Part shown: piece by piece, positions 10,985-23,570 of the stretch
How the letters are laid out: every line of letters starts with the position of its first letter
Numbering within the stretch: the stretch's first letter is position 1
Origin: Phoronis australis
Taxonomy: Eukaryota > Phoronida > Phoronidae
Assembly: GCA_002633005.1 (NCBI GenBank)
Contig: NMRA01000437.1
Coordinates: 154,330 to 218,329, forward strand
DNA: 64,000 bases
Direction: 5' to 3'
Made by a program: the position numbers and the translations under genes
The notes under the pieces: model-generated
Told to the model about the DNA's origin: nothing
The model's input: the letters and a program-made list of their open reading frames with translations, nothing else
The model's database searches: none

Positions 10985-11515
10985 TCTTGGCAGATTATTT
11001 TCAACTCATTTACCGTGATGGCGTTCAGTAACTTTTCCAGACGTGAGGGGTTCTGAACGTGCGATAACGTCTGGCTCCTTTGTTAACTGCCCAGCACAGT
11101 CTTTTGTCCCGTATGATAACAAGCAGTCCAATTATCTCCCAGGCTTCAAAGGGTTACTGAAACCTGGCCGAATGGATTGTCTTACCTTCTGTCGTAGTTG
11201 GACGATTTTGGTGATTCGCAAACTAAACATGATCAGCATTTGACTAGGAATTCAGAAATGCTATTGGTTTATGTTCAAATGTGTTATAACTTAACTTCCA
11301 TTTTTAGCAGCTCAGCCCAGTCCCGCTAAATATGATCTGATCGGAGATTAGAGCAATTATCGAACAAAAGAGAGCCTGCCCTCCAAACATAAATGCCAGA
11401 ATGGAGTTAATCAGTCGTATAAGATATTGGCTACAGGGGTGATCTTCCCAACTTGTTGTTGGGCTATAGAATCGAACATGTTGGGAGCAAGGGGAAAGCG
11501 CCGTAATGCTTATTA
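10985..11515. repeat. Dispersed repeat family C, copy 1
   Basis: Long co-linear similarity to 18175-18725, for example tttgttaactgccca, gcatttgactaggaattcagaaatgct, ttggtttatgttcaaat, gccagaatggagttaatca and cttcccaacttgttgttgggctat. Same orientation; non-coding. Confidence 0.85.
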
Positions 11516-12006
11516 TATACAAAAATATTAAATTTCTGTTACACTCATACAACATCGCATTGAACTTGATTTTGCTTGCTTTGTACATTCTATAAGGTTT
11601 GGAAGCCAACTGTGCTGTACTGACACAAGTTGATTTGCTCACCACAACCTTATTCTGAATTCAAATATTTAACATTTTGAGAAAAAGCGAATTCAAATTT
11701 ACTAGTTGGCGGGAGCGCAACTATGGTTCTTCCAGTGTTAACTCAGTTAGTCATGTGGGACTATTGGCCCACTGGCACCCCATGGTGATGAGGTGCTTAG
11801 TCCTCTCATGCTAAAATGAGGACATTATTGGCGCTTTATGATCATAAAGTCTCCTATTCCCACTTTGTTGTTAAATTACTTGGTTTGACTTTGTATAACA
11901 CAGAAAAAGTCCAATTCTTTGAAAGTTTGGAGTCTGTGTCCATTTTTCTGTTTTCAGGAGTTTATTGTATTCTCAACTGTATTATACTATTTGCCATTTG
12001 TTTCAG

Positions 12007-12048
12007 GTGTTGTCACAACCCAGGGACCACCAAGTACTCACACATCAA
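12007..12048 (+). CDS. Exon: short stalk exon
   Basis: A 42-nt micro-exon encoding G-V-V-T-T-Q-G-P-P-S-T-H-T-S. It is rich in Thr/Ser/Pro and continues from CUB into the mucin-like stalk. The acceptor tttcag follows a T-rich tract, the donor is gtaagt, and phase 1-1 keeps the frame. Small size makes it less certain than its neighbours. Confidence 0.65.
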
Positions 12049-12869
12049 GTAAGTTATTCAGTTATAGCTTTGACATGATATTACCATTATGTGTCCATCA
12101 CGTGACCCTGTTTAGCTTTCCATAATAAGTGGAACTTCACAGGAATTGTGCGCGTCAATTGTATTCCAAGTTACTGACAGTTCTTTTGTTAATTGAGAAA
12201 TAAAGCTCTTACATTTTGTTAAGTGACTGCATCAATTGTGTTGGTCTTTCAAATTCATGCGCAACTCGACAGTTTCAAAGTTGTCTAAGACCTCAGTATG
12301 CCTGGCAAACTCTCTGTTAGGTAAAGGAACTAATTGCAATTATTAGCAGCCTTCATTAAGTTGCCTTTGTTCATCAACTTGTTGATTGAATGTTATAATT
12401 GTCCAGTGATGTAATAACTGCAGCCTGTAGATGTTAATTACAGCGCATGTTGCTGAGTGTCATTGTTAGTTTGTGAGGAAATGCATGACTTCTTAGTTAG
12501 TTGCTTTTAACTTTTCATTGGCAGGTTAGACTAGTTATTATACAACGCGCATTAAATTTTGAAGTTTTTCAGTTAAGAACATTGAAACATATGGGAATAA
12601 ACAAATAAATCCAAAATAATTATTATGTACTTATTAATTGGGAACTCCCATTATTTTAAGCATTAAGTTTTATTTTATAAGAAACATCTTCAAATGTCAT
12701 GGATGTAACCCTAATTTATCTTGAATTTACAAATCTTGCACGTTGTTGGTCTTATTTATTGGGTTTTTTTAAATTCCGAGACTCCAAAAATGCTGCCTTC
12801 ATTAATTACAACATGACTGTTTTTCGGGAGAAAGTTTTCCGAAATGCAAAATTGACACATGACACTTGT

Positions 12870-13845
12870 CGCTATGAACAGTCTAACCGCTCTTCCATTC
12901 CGTTCATATACTCGGAATATAACTCTACTCACAACTGAATATTGGTGAAGTAACTGACCAAGAGACATGATTAAAAGGTACACGATATTTTGAAACAGAC
13001 TTGTTTTATTCTCAAGTGGAAATAAAATGATGCAGTAATACCACCACAGAGCATAAGCTGGAGACATACACAGTGGGACACGGCAGATGTGAAATACTGC
13101 AGCAGAGAATGACAAATGAGGGAGCCAGTGTAACAGGGTAGTCACACAAACAAGTGTAACGTGCGGCGTGACCCTGTTTGCTGCTCATTCAAAACAGGCT
13201 TCTCAAATGCAATCAAAAGGGACTCCAATACTTTCAATCACAGCACATTGGACTCTACGTAGTTAGTTGTTTTCCACAATTTCTTAACGGGTGATTTCAC
13301 GTTCATGACATTGCAGAAAATGATCTTGGATGGCGCCATTTTGAAGATGAATAGATAACCGACGGGAAAGACTGCAAACCGTTTGACCAATGTAACATCG
13401 TTTGACATTTAAACTAAGACTTTGTTCATAGGGCATACAAACCCGTAAACAACCCTACATTGGGCAACGGGGCAGACTTTCGCTTTAGAAATGTTATTTT
13501 CGTGAGTATGGCAGGAGTCCCTTTTGACTGCATTTGATTTTGTCTTGAATGAGCAGCATACAGGGTTGCCCACACATGACACGTTTGTGCCTGAATTTTC
13601 TGTTACCCCTTTTCATTTGTCATTCTTTGCTGTATTTCACACCTGCCATGTCCAGCTTATGTATGTCTCCAGCTTATGCTCTTTGGTGGCTTTGCAATGT
13701 CATTTTATTTCCACTTGAGAATGAAATGAGTATGGTTCGAAATATTGTGTACCTTTTAATCATGTCTCTTGGTCAGTTGCTTCACCAATGTTCCGTTGAG
13801 AGTGGAGTTTTATTCCGAGCGTACGAGCAGACCGGCGTGTCGTGT
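12870..13845. mobile_element. Foldback element: ~330-bp inverted arms around a ~275-bp loop
   Basis: The left arm (about 12870-13235) read in reverse complement matches the right arm (about 13510-13845). Shared blocks include cttcaccaat, catgtctcttggtcag, tattgtgtaccttttaatc, cttatgctctttggtgg/ccaccacagagcataag and gagtcccttttgattgcattt. No transposase. Arms differ by point changes and small indels, so the element is not recent. It lies in the intron before mucin exon 1. Confidence 0.85.
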
Positions 13846-14389
13846 GTTTAATCAATTTTGCATAATTATATCATGCAAAATATATAGGAAAAGCTTAAGC
13901 TAAATGAATATGACCAATGAGCTAAGTAATGCTAGTAAGAAAATGTAGAGTCTTGCCTCCTGGTGATGAGATGTCACAAAGTGGACATAAATCCAATGAG
14001 CTAGTCTACACAGAAATCAGAATTAGGGATTATCGAATGGTGGTCTCGCGCATTGCAGGGAATTGAAACAAGACATGTCAGTATGATGTATCACATAAGA
14101 TAAGACAATTTTTAAAACATCATAGAGAAAATGAATGCTACGTCTTGTGTCTTTCGTCCAACACTACGTGTGGTCCTTGACGATATGAACAATGACTTGT
14201 TTTCACACTGAACAATGCAGAATTAATTATTTACATACATCCCGACTTATTTTGAAGAAATTGACACTAAATAACACTTGAGCTAGCACAACATTGCTCT
14301 AATTGATGTGTGCCGAAATTTCTCATAATTCCTCTCAGCGTTCGCTATGAGGAGATGTTTTATCTGAGATATTTTTGCTTTTCTCATAG

Positions 14390-14638
14390 CGACTCTCCAA
14401 GACTCCAGTTCCCACCCTCCCTCCTCTACGTCTACTGTTGCTCCAGTTCCTACCGCCATTAAAACCACCTCCGGCTCACCAGAGACTTCTACGTCTCCCA
14501 GCATGTCTAGCACACTCAAGACTTCTCATACCTCTGAAGTTTTTAGCCCTACCGACGCTTCCACTATCGTAATAACATCTGCTAGTGCAAGTTCTGGTAA
14601 AACAACAGTTAAAATCATGGAAGTTTTTACAACTGAAG
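14390..14638 (+). CDS. Exon: mucin-like stalk repeat exon 1
   Basis: It encodes 82 residues dominated by Ser, Thr and Pro, with the block S-S-H-P-P-S-S-T-S-T-V-A-P-V-P-T shared with the next two mucin exons. Such sequence is typically O-glycosylated and extended. Acceptor ttctcatag, donor gtaatt, phase 1-1. The upstream intron end (gagatatttttgcttttctcatag) is also conserved in the copies at 15283 and 16205, so exon and flanking intron were duplicated together. Confidence 0.85.
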
Positions 14639-15282
14639 GTAATTGTTAGTTCTATACCATGTGAAATTTTTGCTCTATTGGCTCAGAGATTGCCAATGTT
14701 AGCTGACAATTTGCACGACTGCTGTCCGACCATCAAGCTGCAGGGATGATGTTTGCTTTCCTGAAGAAGCTGTATACAGTCACATCCCAAAATACTACCT
14801 GTTGCATCTTTACCTATAACAGTACTGCAGATCTCAGCGACTGAATTCTGTCTTGACGCGGGATGGTTGGTCAATTTTCAATGATGCGAAACCGATGTTA
14901 GTCCAGCATGCTATAACAACAATCAGTGAACAATCTATTTGAAATGTGACAAGAAATCTGCAGATCATCAGGAGATTGTTGGCTAGTAATAAATAACAAC
15001 TAGTGGTCTGTAAGGCCAGGTGCAGTTCATCGGTTTTCGATTGAACTAAGCAAAATGAAATTTATGAGTGTGCATTGAAATTTTGTTCTTTGACAGCAAA
15101 TAGTCTTTAAAAATTATTTCAAAGCAAGTTCTGGGCACTCACTAAGGTGTCAGTTTAAACCTTGTTTGGGTTTTGCTCTCGTTGTGTTCCCATTGCAAGT
15201 TTCCCAAAAAAAATTCCACTCAGTGTTCGGTATTTGAAGAATCTGATGTTTTATTTGAGATATATTTTTACTTTTTTCATAG

Positions 15283-15525
15283 TCGCAACCCGAGAAACCA
15301 GTTCCCACCCCCCCTCTTCTACGTCTACTGTTGCTCCTGTTCCTACCACCCTTAAAATCACTTCTGACTCACCAGAGACTCCTACAGCTCCCGGGATGTC
15401 TAGCACATCCGAGACTTCTCAGGCGTCTGATGTCTTTACTACCACTGAAGAACCTAGCTTAGTTACCTCTTCCACTGAAGGTTCTGGTACTACGTCAGTT
15501 AATGTGGGAGATTTTACCACTGAAG
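15283..15525 (+). CDS. Exon: mucin-like stalk repeat exon 2
   Basis: A paralogue of exon 14390-14638 that again opens with S-S-H-P-P-S-S-T-S-T-V-A-P-V-P-T-T. It closes with D-F-T-T-E at the donor gtaact. Ser/Thr/Pro dominate throughout. Acceptor tttttcatag, phase 1-1. Confidence 0.85.
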
Positions 15526-16262
15526 GTAACTGTTTGTGCTTTATCAGGTGAAACTGTCAGTGTATTGGATCAAAGTTTATTTGGTGGTAATCAAAACTGT
15601 TTGGCCAATGTAAGCTAACAATTTGTTCATTCTCTCTCAATTTAGAGCAGCAGGTAATTAATTGTATGTTTTTCTGAAGTCGGTGAGTCTGCCACAATCT
15701 CATTCCAAAATACTAGCTACCTGTTACCTCTATGTAAACACTAAGTTTGTGCAGATCCCACATTTTAATGATGCAGAACCGGTCACGTTAGGTCAACATG
15801 CCATAACAACAATCAGTAGACAATGTGTTTGGACATCGCCTGGATGTTTTTACAATGACCACCTGTTTAAAATCTGGCAACTGTCTGTAGAGCGTCGGGA
15901 GATTCTTAGCTAAATGAGAACCAACCGCTTATGTCCAACATTATGGCAAGTGAAACAGTCCATCATTTATTTTCAACTGAACTATATAAAGTATATAAAA
16001 GTTAAATTTTACACGCCTATTTCTGACTCTGCTTTAGTTTTTTTGACAGAATAAACTTTGTCGCAGCAAGTTTTGAACACTCGGGTGTCATTTCAAACCT
16101 TAGTTTAGTATGGTTTTGATTATTATGTGCCCAAGTTTCTCATAAATATTCCACCAGGTGTTCAATTTTTTGAAGATGTTTAATTCTGAGATATTTTCTC
16201 ATAGTCACATCCCAAGAAACCAGCTCCCACTCTCCCGCCTCTACTAATTATTGTTGCTCCAG

Positions 16263-16568
16263 TTCCTAGTACCCTTAAAACCGCTTTTGGTACACCAGAG
16301 ACTTCTGCGTCCACTGTTGCTCCAGTAACTACTGTTCTTCAAACCGCTTCTGGTACACCAGAGACTTTTGCGTCCACTGTTGCTCCAGTAACTAATGTTC
16401 TTCAAACCACTTCCGGTACTACAAGGAGCTCTACATCTCGCGGGATGCCTAACACTGTGAGGACGTCTCGTATCCCTCATACCTTAACACCTACTGAAAC
16501 TTCTAGCATAGTTACTAGTGCGGAGTCTGCTACTGCGGGAGCTAACAAGGCATTTTTTACCTCTGAAG
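16263..16568 (+). CDS. Exon: mucin-like stalk repeat exon 3 (shifted acceptor)
   Basis: The third paralogue. The acceptor equivalent to copies 1 and 2 would start the exon at 16205, but a one-base length change near 16245-16252 then gives a stop at TCC-TAG. A second acceptor (ctactaattattgttgctccag, with a branch-site-like ctaat) starts the exon at 16263. That reads in frame as V-P-S-T-L-K-T and on to F-F-T-S-E at donor gtaact, phase 1-1. A 63-bp unit (S-T-V-A-P-V-T-x-V-L-Q-T) is repeated twice inside the exon. The choice of start is inference from frame. Confidence 0.65.
16291..16416 (+). repeat. 63-bp tandem repeat inside mucin exon 3
   Basis: Two copies of a 63-bp unit (acaccagagacttctgcgtcc...cttcaaaccgcttctggt) extend the stalk by 21 residues. 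The repeat length is a multiple of three, so the frame holds. Confidence 0.85.
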
Positions 16569-17801
16569 GTAACTGTTGATGTGTTAACATGGTGTAAACC
16601 CCTCCCTGTGTTGGCTGACAGTTTACTTGGTGTTAATCATAAACCATCAGGCACATATTGGCAAACTGTCGGTCTTACTGATCACCAAGCTTCAATTGTA
16701 TAAAGTTCTAGTAACCCTAGGACTGATGGGGTTTGTGGCGCATGCATTACTAAATAAATGAAACATTTGTAACCTGCTAGCAAAATTTCAGTCCTTTACA
16801 AAAGTGAGCCATTTAAAGTTTCTGATGAAAAAATGCTTTTAATTATTTTAGCTTACAGTTTACAACTTAGTGATTTGCACGCGGACATCTTAGTTCTGCA
16901 CCGTTCAGGACATTCTAGTCTGCTCTGCTTACGCTCACTATTTGCTTGCTTTAATCACGTCATTTTGACATTTTGTACCCAGTCAAGTAAAATTAATATG
17001 CCAAAATTAAGAACAGTAAAGTATAAAGTATGCCAGATGTATGTGGTGTAGCTATAAATAAACTGAGCACTTAGAAAATTTATAACATGGTCATTGACCT
17101 GGTCAGTCATAAAATTATCTTAACTCCCCAGTAACATACAGTGAGTGCAGCCTGTGGTGACTTGACAAATCAAAAAAAGTCCAACACTGTGAAAATGTGG
17201 CTGTATTTCTATTCCTACAGTGTATCTGTGGGTCCAAACCACGTCATATCTGTGGCAGGTACGTCATCACTTAACATGGGAATAGCCCACAACAAAGGAA
17301 AATTTAGAGGTACGATTGTCCTTCATCCAACATCCATTAAAGCATCATGGAAATGGAGGGTGCGCAGTGTGTCGACATTACAGAAAGAATATTCAGGCTT
17401 GATACCTGAACCAACTTAAGGTTGATCTCTGCCTGATGAATGCAACCCATAATCAGCAATTAATGTTTAGTACCTGAAATAGTTGGCTTTGCATAAGCCT
17501 TGAGATGCATAAACGTTCTTGAATGAAACCACTGGTAGTTAGTTTTAGCACCAGAATGAAATTGGTGTTGTACAGATTGGTGGACTAACAACGTCAGAAG
17601 AAAATAACACCTGAACAGTAGATTAGTTCGATCTGTAGCATGTATTGCCCTTTAGTTTGCATGCAACGGTAATCAAATCTGAATCACCTGAGATTAAACA
17701 AGCATGTCAACATTATCATCTTCAATATTCCAAACAACTAACAAAACGGACATACATAACTAGCCTTTTCTTTACCATCACCTTGTTTGTTTATGTAATA
17801 G

Positions 17802-18031
17802 GTCTTCCCAGTACGTCATGGGTGTCTCAGAATCGCAGACCTCAAAAACACAGAAACTGCAAATCTCGAAAGTGCAAACCTCGAAAACACAGGCCTCGAA
17901 AACACAGACCTAGAAAAGGCAGACCTCGAAAACACAGACCCCGCAGACCTCGAAAACGCAGACCCCACAGACCTCGAAAACGCAAACCCCATAGAACTCG
18001 AAAGCGCAGACCTCGAAAACAAAGACCTTGA
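17802..18031 (+). other. Possible alternative terminal exon with polybasic repeat tail (15-bp minisatellite)
   Basis: After a good acceptor (polypyrimidine tract ending ttatgtaatag) the phase-1 frame of the stalk continues G-L-P-S-T-S-W-V-S-Q and then about 60 residues built from P-R-K-H-R / P-R-K-R-R units to a TGA at 18029-18031. The DNA is a degenerate 15-bp tandem repeat (cctcgaaaacacaga-like) from about 17838. If spliced, the gene would give a secreted, strongly basic isoform lacking TM, SAM and U-box. No polyadenylation hexamer is evident nearby, so it may be only a minisatellite that happens to be open. Confidence 0.35.
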
Positions 18032-18174
18032 CTTTCAATCGGGATTTGCTAAAACTGTCGTCCTAGGCTGTCATAAGCAGTACTGTTTTGCATGTGTATT
18101 TTTTCCGTTCTCTGTACGTTTCAATTTATTTCTTATAAAATCTGTCAGTATAACCATGAGGGGTTATTTAACCT

Positions 18175-18725
18175 TCACTTCTCATGACGGCGTTTTCCCG
18201 TTCAGTGACTTTACCAGATGAAGGGGGTCTTGAGCCTCTGATAACATCTAGTTTCTTTGTTAACTGCCAAGCACAATCTTTTGTCTGTTATGACAACATG
18301 CAGGCCAATTGTCTACCAGGCTTATTACAGACCACCTGTTAACACAATCAATCTCAGAGTGAATTAGTTCATTGGGAAAGAATAGATTATCGTAACTTCC
18401 GTTGCACTTGGGCGATTTTGGCGATTCAAAAACTAGACATGATCACCATTTGACTAGGATTTCAGAAATGCTGTTGGTTTATGTTCAAATATGTTGTAAC
18501 TTAAGTTTTATTTTTAACAGCACAGCCCAGTCAGGCCAGATAGGATCTTATTGAAGATTAGCAATTATTGAACAAAAGAGAGTTGGCTCTCCAACCATGA
18601 ATGCCAGAATGGAGTTAATCAGGCGTGTTTAAGATAGTGGCTACAGGGGTAAACTTCCCAACTTGTTGTTGGGCTATAGCATCCAAAAAGTTGGGAGCAA
18701 AGGGAAAACGCCACTGTAATGTTGG
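18175..18725. repeat. Dispersed repeat family C, copy 2
   Basis: The second copy of the repeat at 10985-11515, about 550 bp, located just after the possible polybasic exon. It contains an extra block near 18330-18385 absent from copy 1. Confidence 0.85.
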
Positions 18726-21700
18726 TTTTAGTTATCTAACATATTATGTAGGTGCCTATTTTAATTAGCTCCGTTTGTCCAGGCATCATGCCAATATTGA
18801 GTGTATCTGACCTGTTCAGGGCCCTCTAGTGGCTGTTGCCTTATTTACATCAAATTTTTAGCTTCTTTCTCAGAACGCTTCAGTGATCGCCTTGAAACAG
18901 TTATGGCCCTGTTGATGATAATTGCCTGACTGCTGTTCCCTCTAGCGACACGGTTAGTTTTTTTATGCTTGCCTTAAGAACTGCCATCAGTTGATGTGAA
19001 CTGTAAGTTTTTCATTGTCTCCTGAAGTCAGTTTAAAAATATAAGCTCATTTACTAGGGGACAAGTTGACTAAAACATTCCGTCAGCGATTGAGCACCCA
19101 TGTAGCTTGTATTAGTTGGCTGTACACGGGAGACAAGTTGACACCTTTAAGGTCACAGTTCAAAGGGGGGGGGGTTTGTGCTGTCAGTACGGATGTTGAT
19201 AGACTCCTTGATATTACGTGAGTGCCAATTAAAGTGCCAATAATGTTCTCGTTCTCCATGGAGATGGAATGGCCGCTCACGATCATGTGTTCATTGACAG
19301 CAGACGTTAATCCAGTTTCGTAATGCTCTTTAAGCCTGAGGTGTCCATCTTATGTATGTGTGCGGGGGGAGGGGTCTTGGTCACATGAGGTTAATTATAA
19401 CACCATCCTGTTTGCCTGCAGGTGTAGTGTCTTCACTTAATTTTACCAGTTTATTACGTAACGTGTTTACTGGCTGCATAAATGAATTTATGGGGTGTGC
19501 AATATAGGTTCGACGAAGCTGTTCTGATAGACGTTTTACCTATATAGGGTATAGCCAGAGTGGGTCCATCAGTGGGTTCATGTTGTCTTTGATGTGGTCT
19601 CTGGTGGAATATCCAATCAGGATTACTTCAAAACTGTCGTAATATGCCTCGCCCCCTAGTAAGTGAGCTTTCAATTATATTCTTAACATCTGCAAAGTTC
19701 TTTGATGATATAGTTTCGAAATTTGACACAGATTTAATGTTTCTAATATCAAGAAAAAGACACCTTCCCTTTTTCAGTTGGACCCTACTTGTACTACAGC
19801 TCTTTAGTCACTGTCTTATCAGTTCGGATGAGCTTTCTTTCTGCTAAATACTTGAAAGATTTTCATGAAATCTGAAAAATGTCCCCAATCAGAATTTTGC
19901 GTCTACTTGAGTTGGTAACTATTGGGCTCCTTCACGAATTTGTACTATGGCATGGCTGTGTTCTCAATTAACAAGTACTTAATGTGAGACATACTATGTA
20001 CGCCAAAAGTAATCAGCCAAAATACTGTTTTCCTGTCATGACGGTCAATTGATAATCCGTTAATAGCAAAAAATGACTGGTATTATGGTATCAATATAAT
20101 TGTAATTACAAAATGACTTAGATACCGTGCTAACTTCCCTCACTAGTTCCCTCCATTCTCAGTCATGCAGGATGACTACTCCTGACAATGAATTTACCTT
20201 CCGCTTAGTCGCCATGACTGGGAATTCCAGGTCATTTTGTGTGAATACTTTTGGCTAGTTGTATTGCATGCTTGCCATCTGTTTTGGGCTGATCTATTCA
20301 TTAAGTACATCTCAGGATGATTATTTTACCAAGCATTCAAGTTGTCGTCCTGCTGATAGGTCAGGCGTTGCTTACATGCATGCTGATCATGGCTTGAGAT
20401 GTGTACATCTGCAGTAAGCTCAGGTGAAGCATGAAATGAACGTCCTGTTATTTTAACGTTTTCCTGGAGTTGCCTCTATTCCTTAATAAAGCTTAATATT
20501 CTTCCTAACTTCTTGTGTCTTGCTGGTGCTTTCCAATCTGGTTAATTTTAATAGGTATTCGGGCTGCTTGTCAGTTAATGTCTTGAGGTCACATCATACG
20601 CTATGAATTTTAGAATTTGTAGAAATATTTAGATGTTTTGACCTTTTTGTTGCCTTGAAGGGGTGGGATTGAAATTGAACTTTTCAAACTTTAGGTAATT
20701 ATTTCAACTGATATGGTTCAACATAAGAAGAAATCCCTGCTAAAGTTTTACTGTTTTGGATGTCAATTAGCTCGCACTGCATTTAAACGTATGCCCCATG
20801 GTTATGCAACACAGCAATGCACTCTGTTGGACTATAATCACAAACTCTTGCATTACACCTTAAACAAAATGGTTCAAGTTAAAAGCCTTTATTAGCAAAA
20901 TCAAACAACTGATAGATAGTATTTACGTGTTATTATTTACTAGATTCAGTGAGGGACTGTAATCGAATTTTGAGTGTGATATAAATGATTCCGATGTGGA
21001 TAACATCACCCAGGTCTGAGGTAGAGTCTTATTGGTTAGCTGGGCAGTTAATAGTTAAGCGTGATTGATCAATAAAGAACATTAGATGCTGAGCCACTCC
21101 CATCATCCATATCAATTGTGTGGTTGGCCTGTTTGTTATGAAGGGTTCGAGACGATCAAAATCTGACGATTGTTGCTAGCTAAGGAAAATTTTGGATCCT
21201 TAACTTTACAGTTGTTGGAAAACTAACTTATACTGCTTGTTGTTCAAGGGAAAGTGACTCACTTTGAACACCTTTTAAAAGAACTAAATTGTTAAACATT
21301 GGACAGCAATTTGGTGAAAGCTTATCATAATTCTTTTGATGGCATCCATTACCTTAGTCAATGGGTCACAAGCCAGCTGTAACGTAATACTAGCGACTGA
21401 ATTGCGACAATGGCTGCTCTTAATTGGCTTTGCCGGTTCTGCCTTGTCAAGCGGGGTCGGTATCTGATAGGTCTGTAAGCTGGAATTTGTCATCGAAAAC
21501 CAATCAGATGTGTTAGTTGGATGACATAGAGGAGTCCGCAAGGTCAGTCAACTGTGTGTGTACCCATGCAATGAAGCATCTGGGCCTTAGCGAGACACTT
21601 GTCAAATGTTTAAAATTTTTAATTAGCAGATGAGACCGGCTAGTTCTGATTGAAACACATTCTGCTTTCTGCTTGTGTACAATGCACATGTAGCTCGTTA

Positions 21701-21830
21701 GATTGCGTTTACTCTCACTGACAAATGAATTCTGGCGACACGCACGTGCTTGCTTACTCACACACACAGATGCACTTCAAACAAATGTCACGTGACAACA
21801 ACATGTCCAGAGATTTTTTTCTCGGGTTAC

Positions 21831-22152
21831 TATTTTTATTCAAGCATTCAAGTTGCCATTTCGCGGATTGCAAGGTACTCAGTTGTCGAGTTTTCGCCCT
21901 GGGCTTTATGCACAATTTTCTGTAAAATGATCGTAATTTAAGAGCAAAGTTTGATAGCAATGCTCCACAATTTTGTAGAAAGTCTGTCATAGGTTACAGA
22001 TACGTCACAGAGCGTAAATATGATTAATCTTAACTTCCGATTTCACCCGTTTAGGAGACCGGGTTTCAACAGCCATGGGTTACAATAATCGCCTCCATGA
22101 CACCAATTTTTTCTAAGCGCCCTGGGCGGTTATTAGGGTGAATACGGTATCC
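21831..22152. repeat. Dispersed repeat family A, copy 2
   Basis: The partner of the repeat at 127-440, about 320 bp, in an intron between the mucin exons and exon 22604. Divergence with several small indels indicates an old dispersed element rather than a recent duplication. Confidence 0.75.
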
Positions 22153-22603
22153 TAAATTTTAGTTCACTCATTCAATGAAAACTTAATAAGTGTATTTTGA
22201 AAACTTGACTTCTTGCCTATGAACTTAAATAACTTTTTGCCCAAAAACCTATTTTTGTATGGGAGTTCTAGTACTGTCATGAAAATTTCTGCCTATGGAA
22301 ATACTTTAGGCATAATCTAAATGGGTTTTGATGTGATAAGGCTTCTTGACGCTCTCTAACCATTCTACAATCTTAGGTGCAAATATGGAATCAAGGAAAA
22401 TTGATATTAATGATAATGTTAGTGGTAGTATACTATAATAGCTCACTGAGTCAAAAATTTCAAAAATAAAGAAAAATTTCAATCATTAAAATTAGCACAT
22501 GATTACCTACAGGCTTGCTTGAAATTTTGACTAATGTAGCCTCACTTCATAATAATAATAAAACCGGATAATGATGCGTAAAATGACTATCAATTGCCTT
22601 CAG

Positions 22604-22693
22604 CCTCTGTTAGTACTAAACTGCCTTCTACTGTTCCTACAGGTACTTCTCAATACCCAGCTGATACTTCTACTGCTGCAGAAACCGATAGTG
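22604..22693 (+). CDS. Exon: Ser/Thr-rich stalk
   Basis: It encodes A-S-V-S-T-K-L-P-S-T-V-P-T-G-T-S-Q-Y and then ADTSTAAETDS, which is stalk-like. Acceptor ttgccttcag, donor gtgagt, phase 1-1. A second in-frame acceptor (gttcctacag) could start it at 22643, making a 51-nt exon that lacks 13 residues. Both keep frame; I prefer the longer form because the added residues are also Ser/Thr/Pro-rich. Confidence 0.7.
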
Positions 22694-23570
22694 GTGAGTG
22701 TTTTGCCTGCTAGTACCATACAGTGCTGCTCTGCCTAGAATACAAACTTAGTACACGGAAGGTAATTCATTTAAAACATGCATATTCCAGGGCACCTTGT
22801 ATTTCGTGTTGAAACAGGCACATGTGGATTGCACAAAAACAGCTTCAGTCCATGGCATACTGTGAATGCTAGTAGGTTCCTTTTGGTGAAGCTGAGCAAT
22901 GACTTCTGTGGTACTAAACTGTGTGTGCTGTTGGATAAAAGATTTCTGGGAACTTGTAATAGACCAAGTCGATATCTCATTTTGAAACCTGCTCTTTTTC
23001 TCTCTCTAACTCTCTAGTTGAGACTAAATGTGAGATGTTTGTAATATCCTAGAGCTTGTGAAGTTGCAGTAAGTTTTGATCAAAAGTGTTTTGATCGTCG
23101 GTGATTTGTCACATAATTGTAAGCACTTTCCAGTCTCTTTCAAAATCAAGTTGTTGATAAAACAACTTTTAATTGAACAGTTTCAGGTTTTGCTTGCAAT
23201 TTTTGTCTCAATAAGTGGATAAAATTTAAGTCATCTCTTGGTAAGGCAGAGAATTTCCAAATTCATGTATCAATCTAGTTCATTGCTACGTGTTATTGCA
23301 GTCTTCGTCCCAGCATTGTGTCTAGCTCTTCAATTATGCACCTTGGCGATTCAGATAATTGAAACCCAGTGGAAATGCGTATTGATGATGAAGCAGTATT
23401 TCTCTCAAACATGTATTGTTGTGAATAAACACCCAAGATAGCTTGAAGTTGGAAGTGTCATGATGACAAAGCATCTTGTTTCATATTAATTCATCCACTT
23501 CAACTTACTGGAATTGTTATGAGTGTTAACGATGACGTTGACATTTGACTATTGCGAGGTTTTTCTACAG

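Noticed and set aside
16205-16262. Start of mucin exon 3 at the acceptor position homologous to the other two copies
   Set aside because: The frame meets a stop soon after. The acceptor before 16263 avoids it.
17257-17310. Possible 51-nt phase 1-1 exon (acceptor gtggcag, donor gtacga)
   Set aside because: It keeps frame, but the acceptor has no pyrimidine tract and the residues are not stalk-like.
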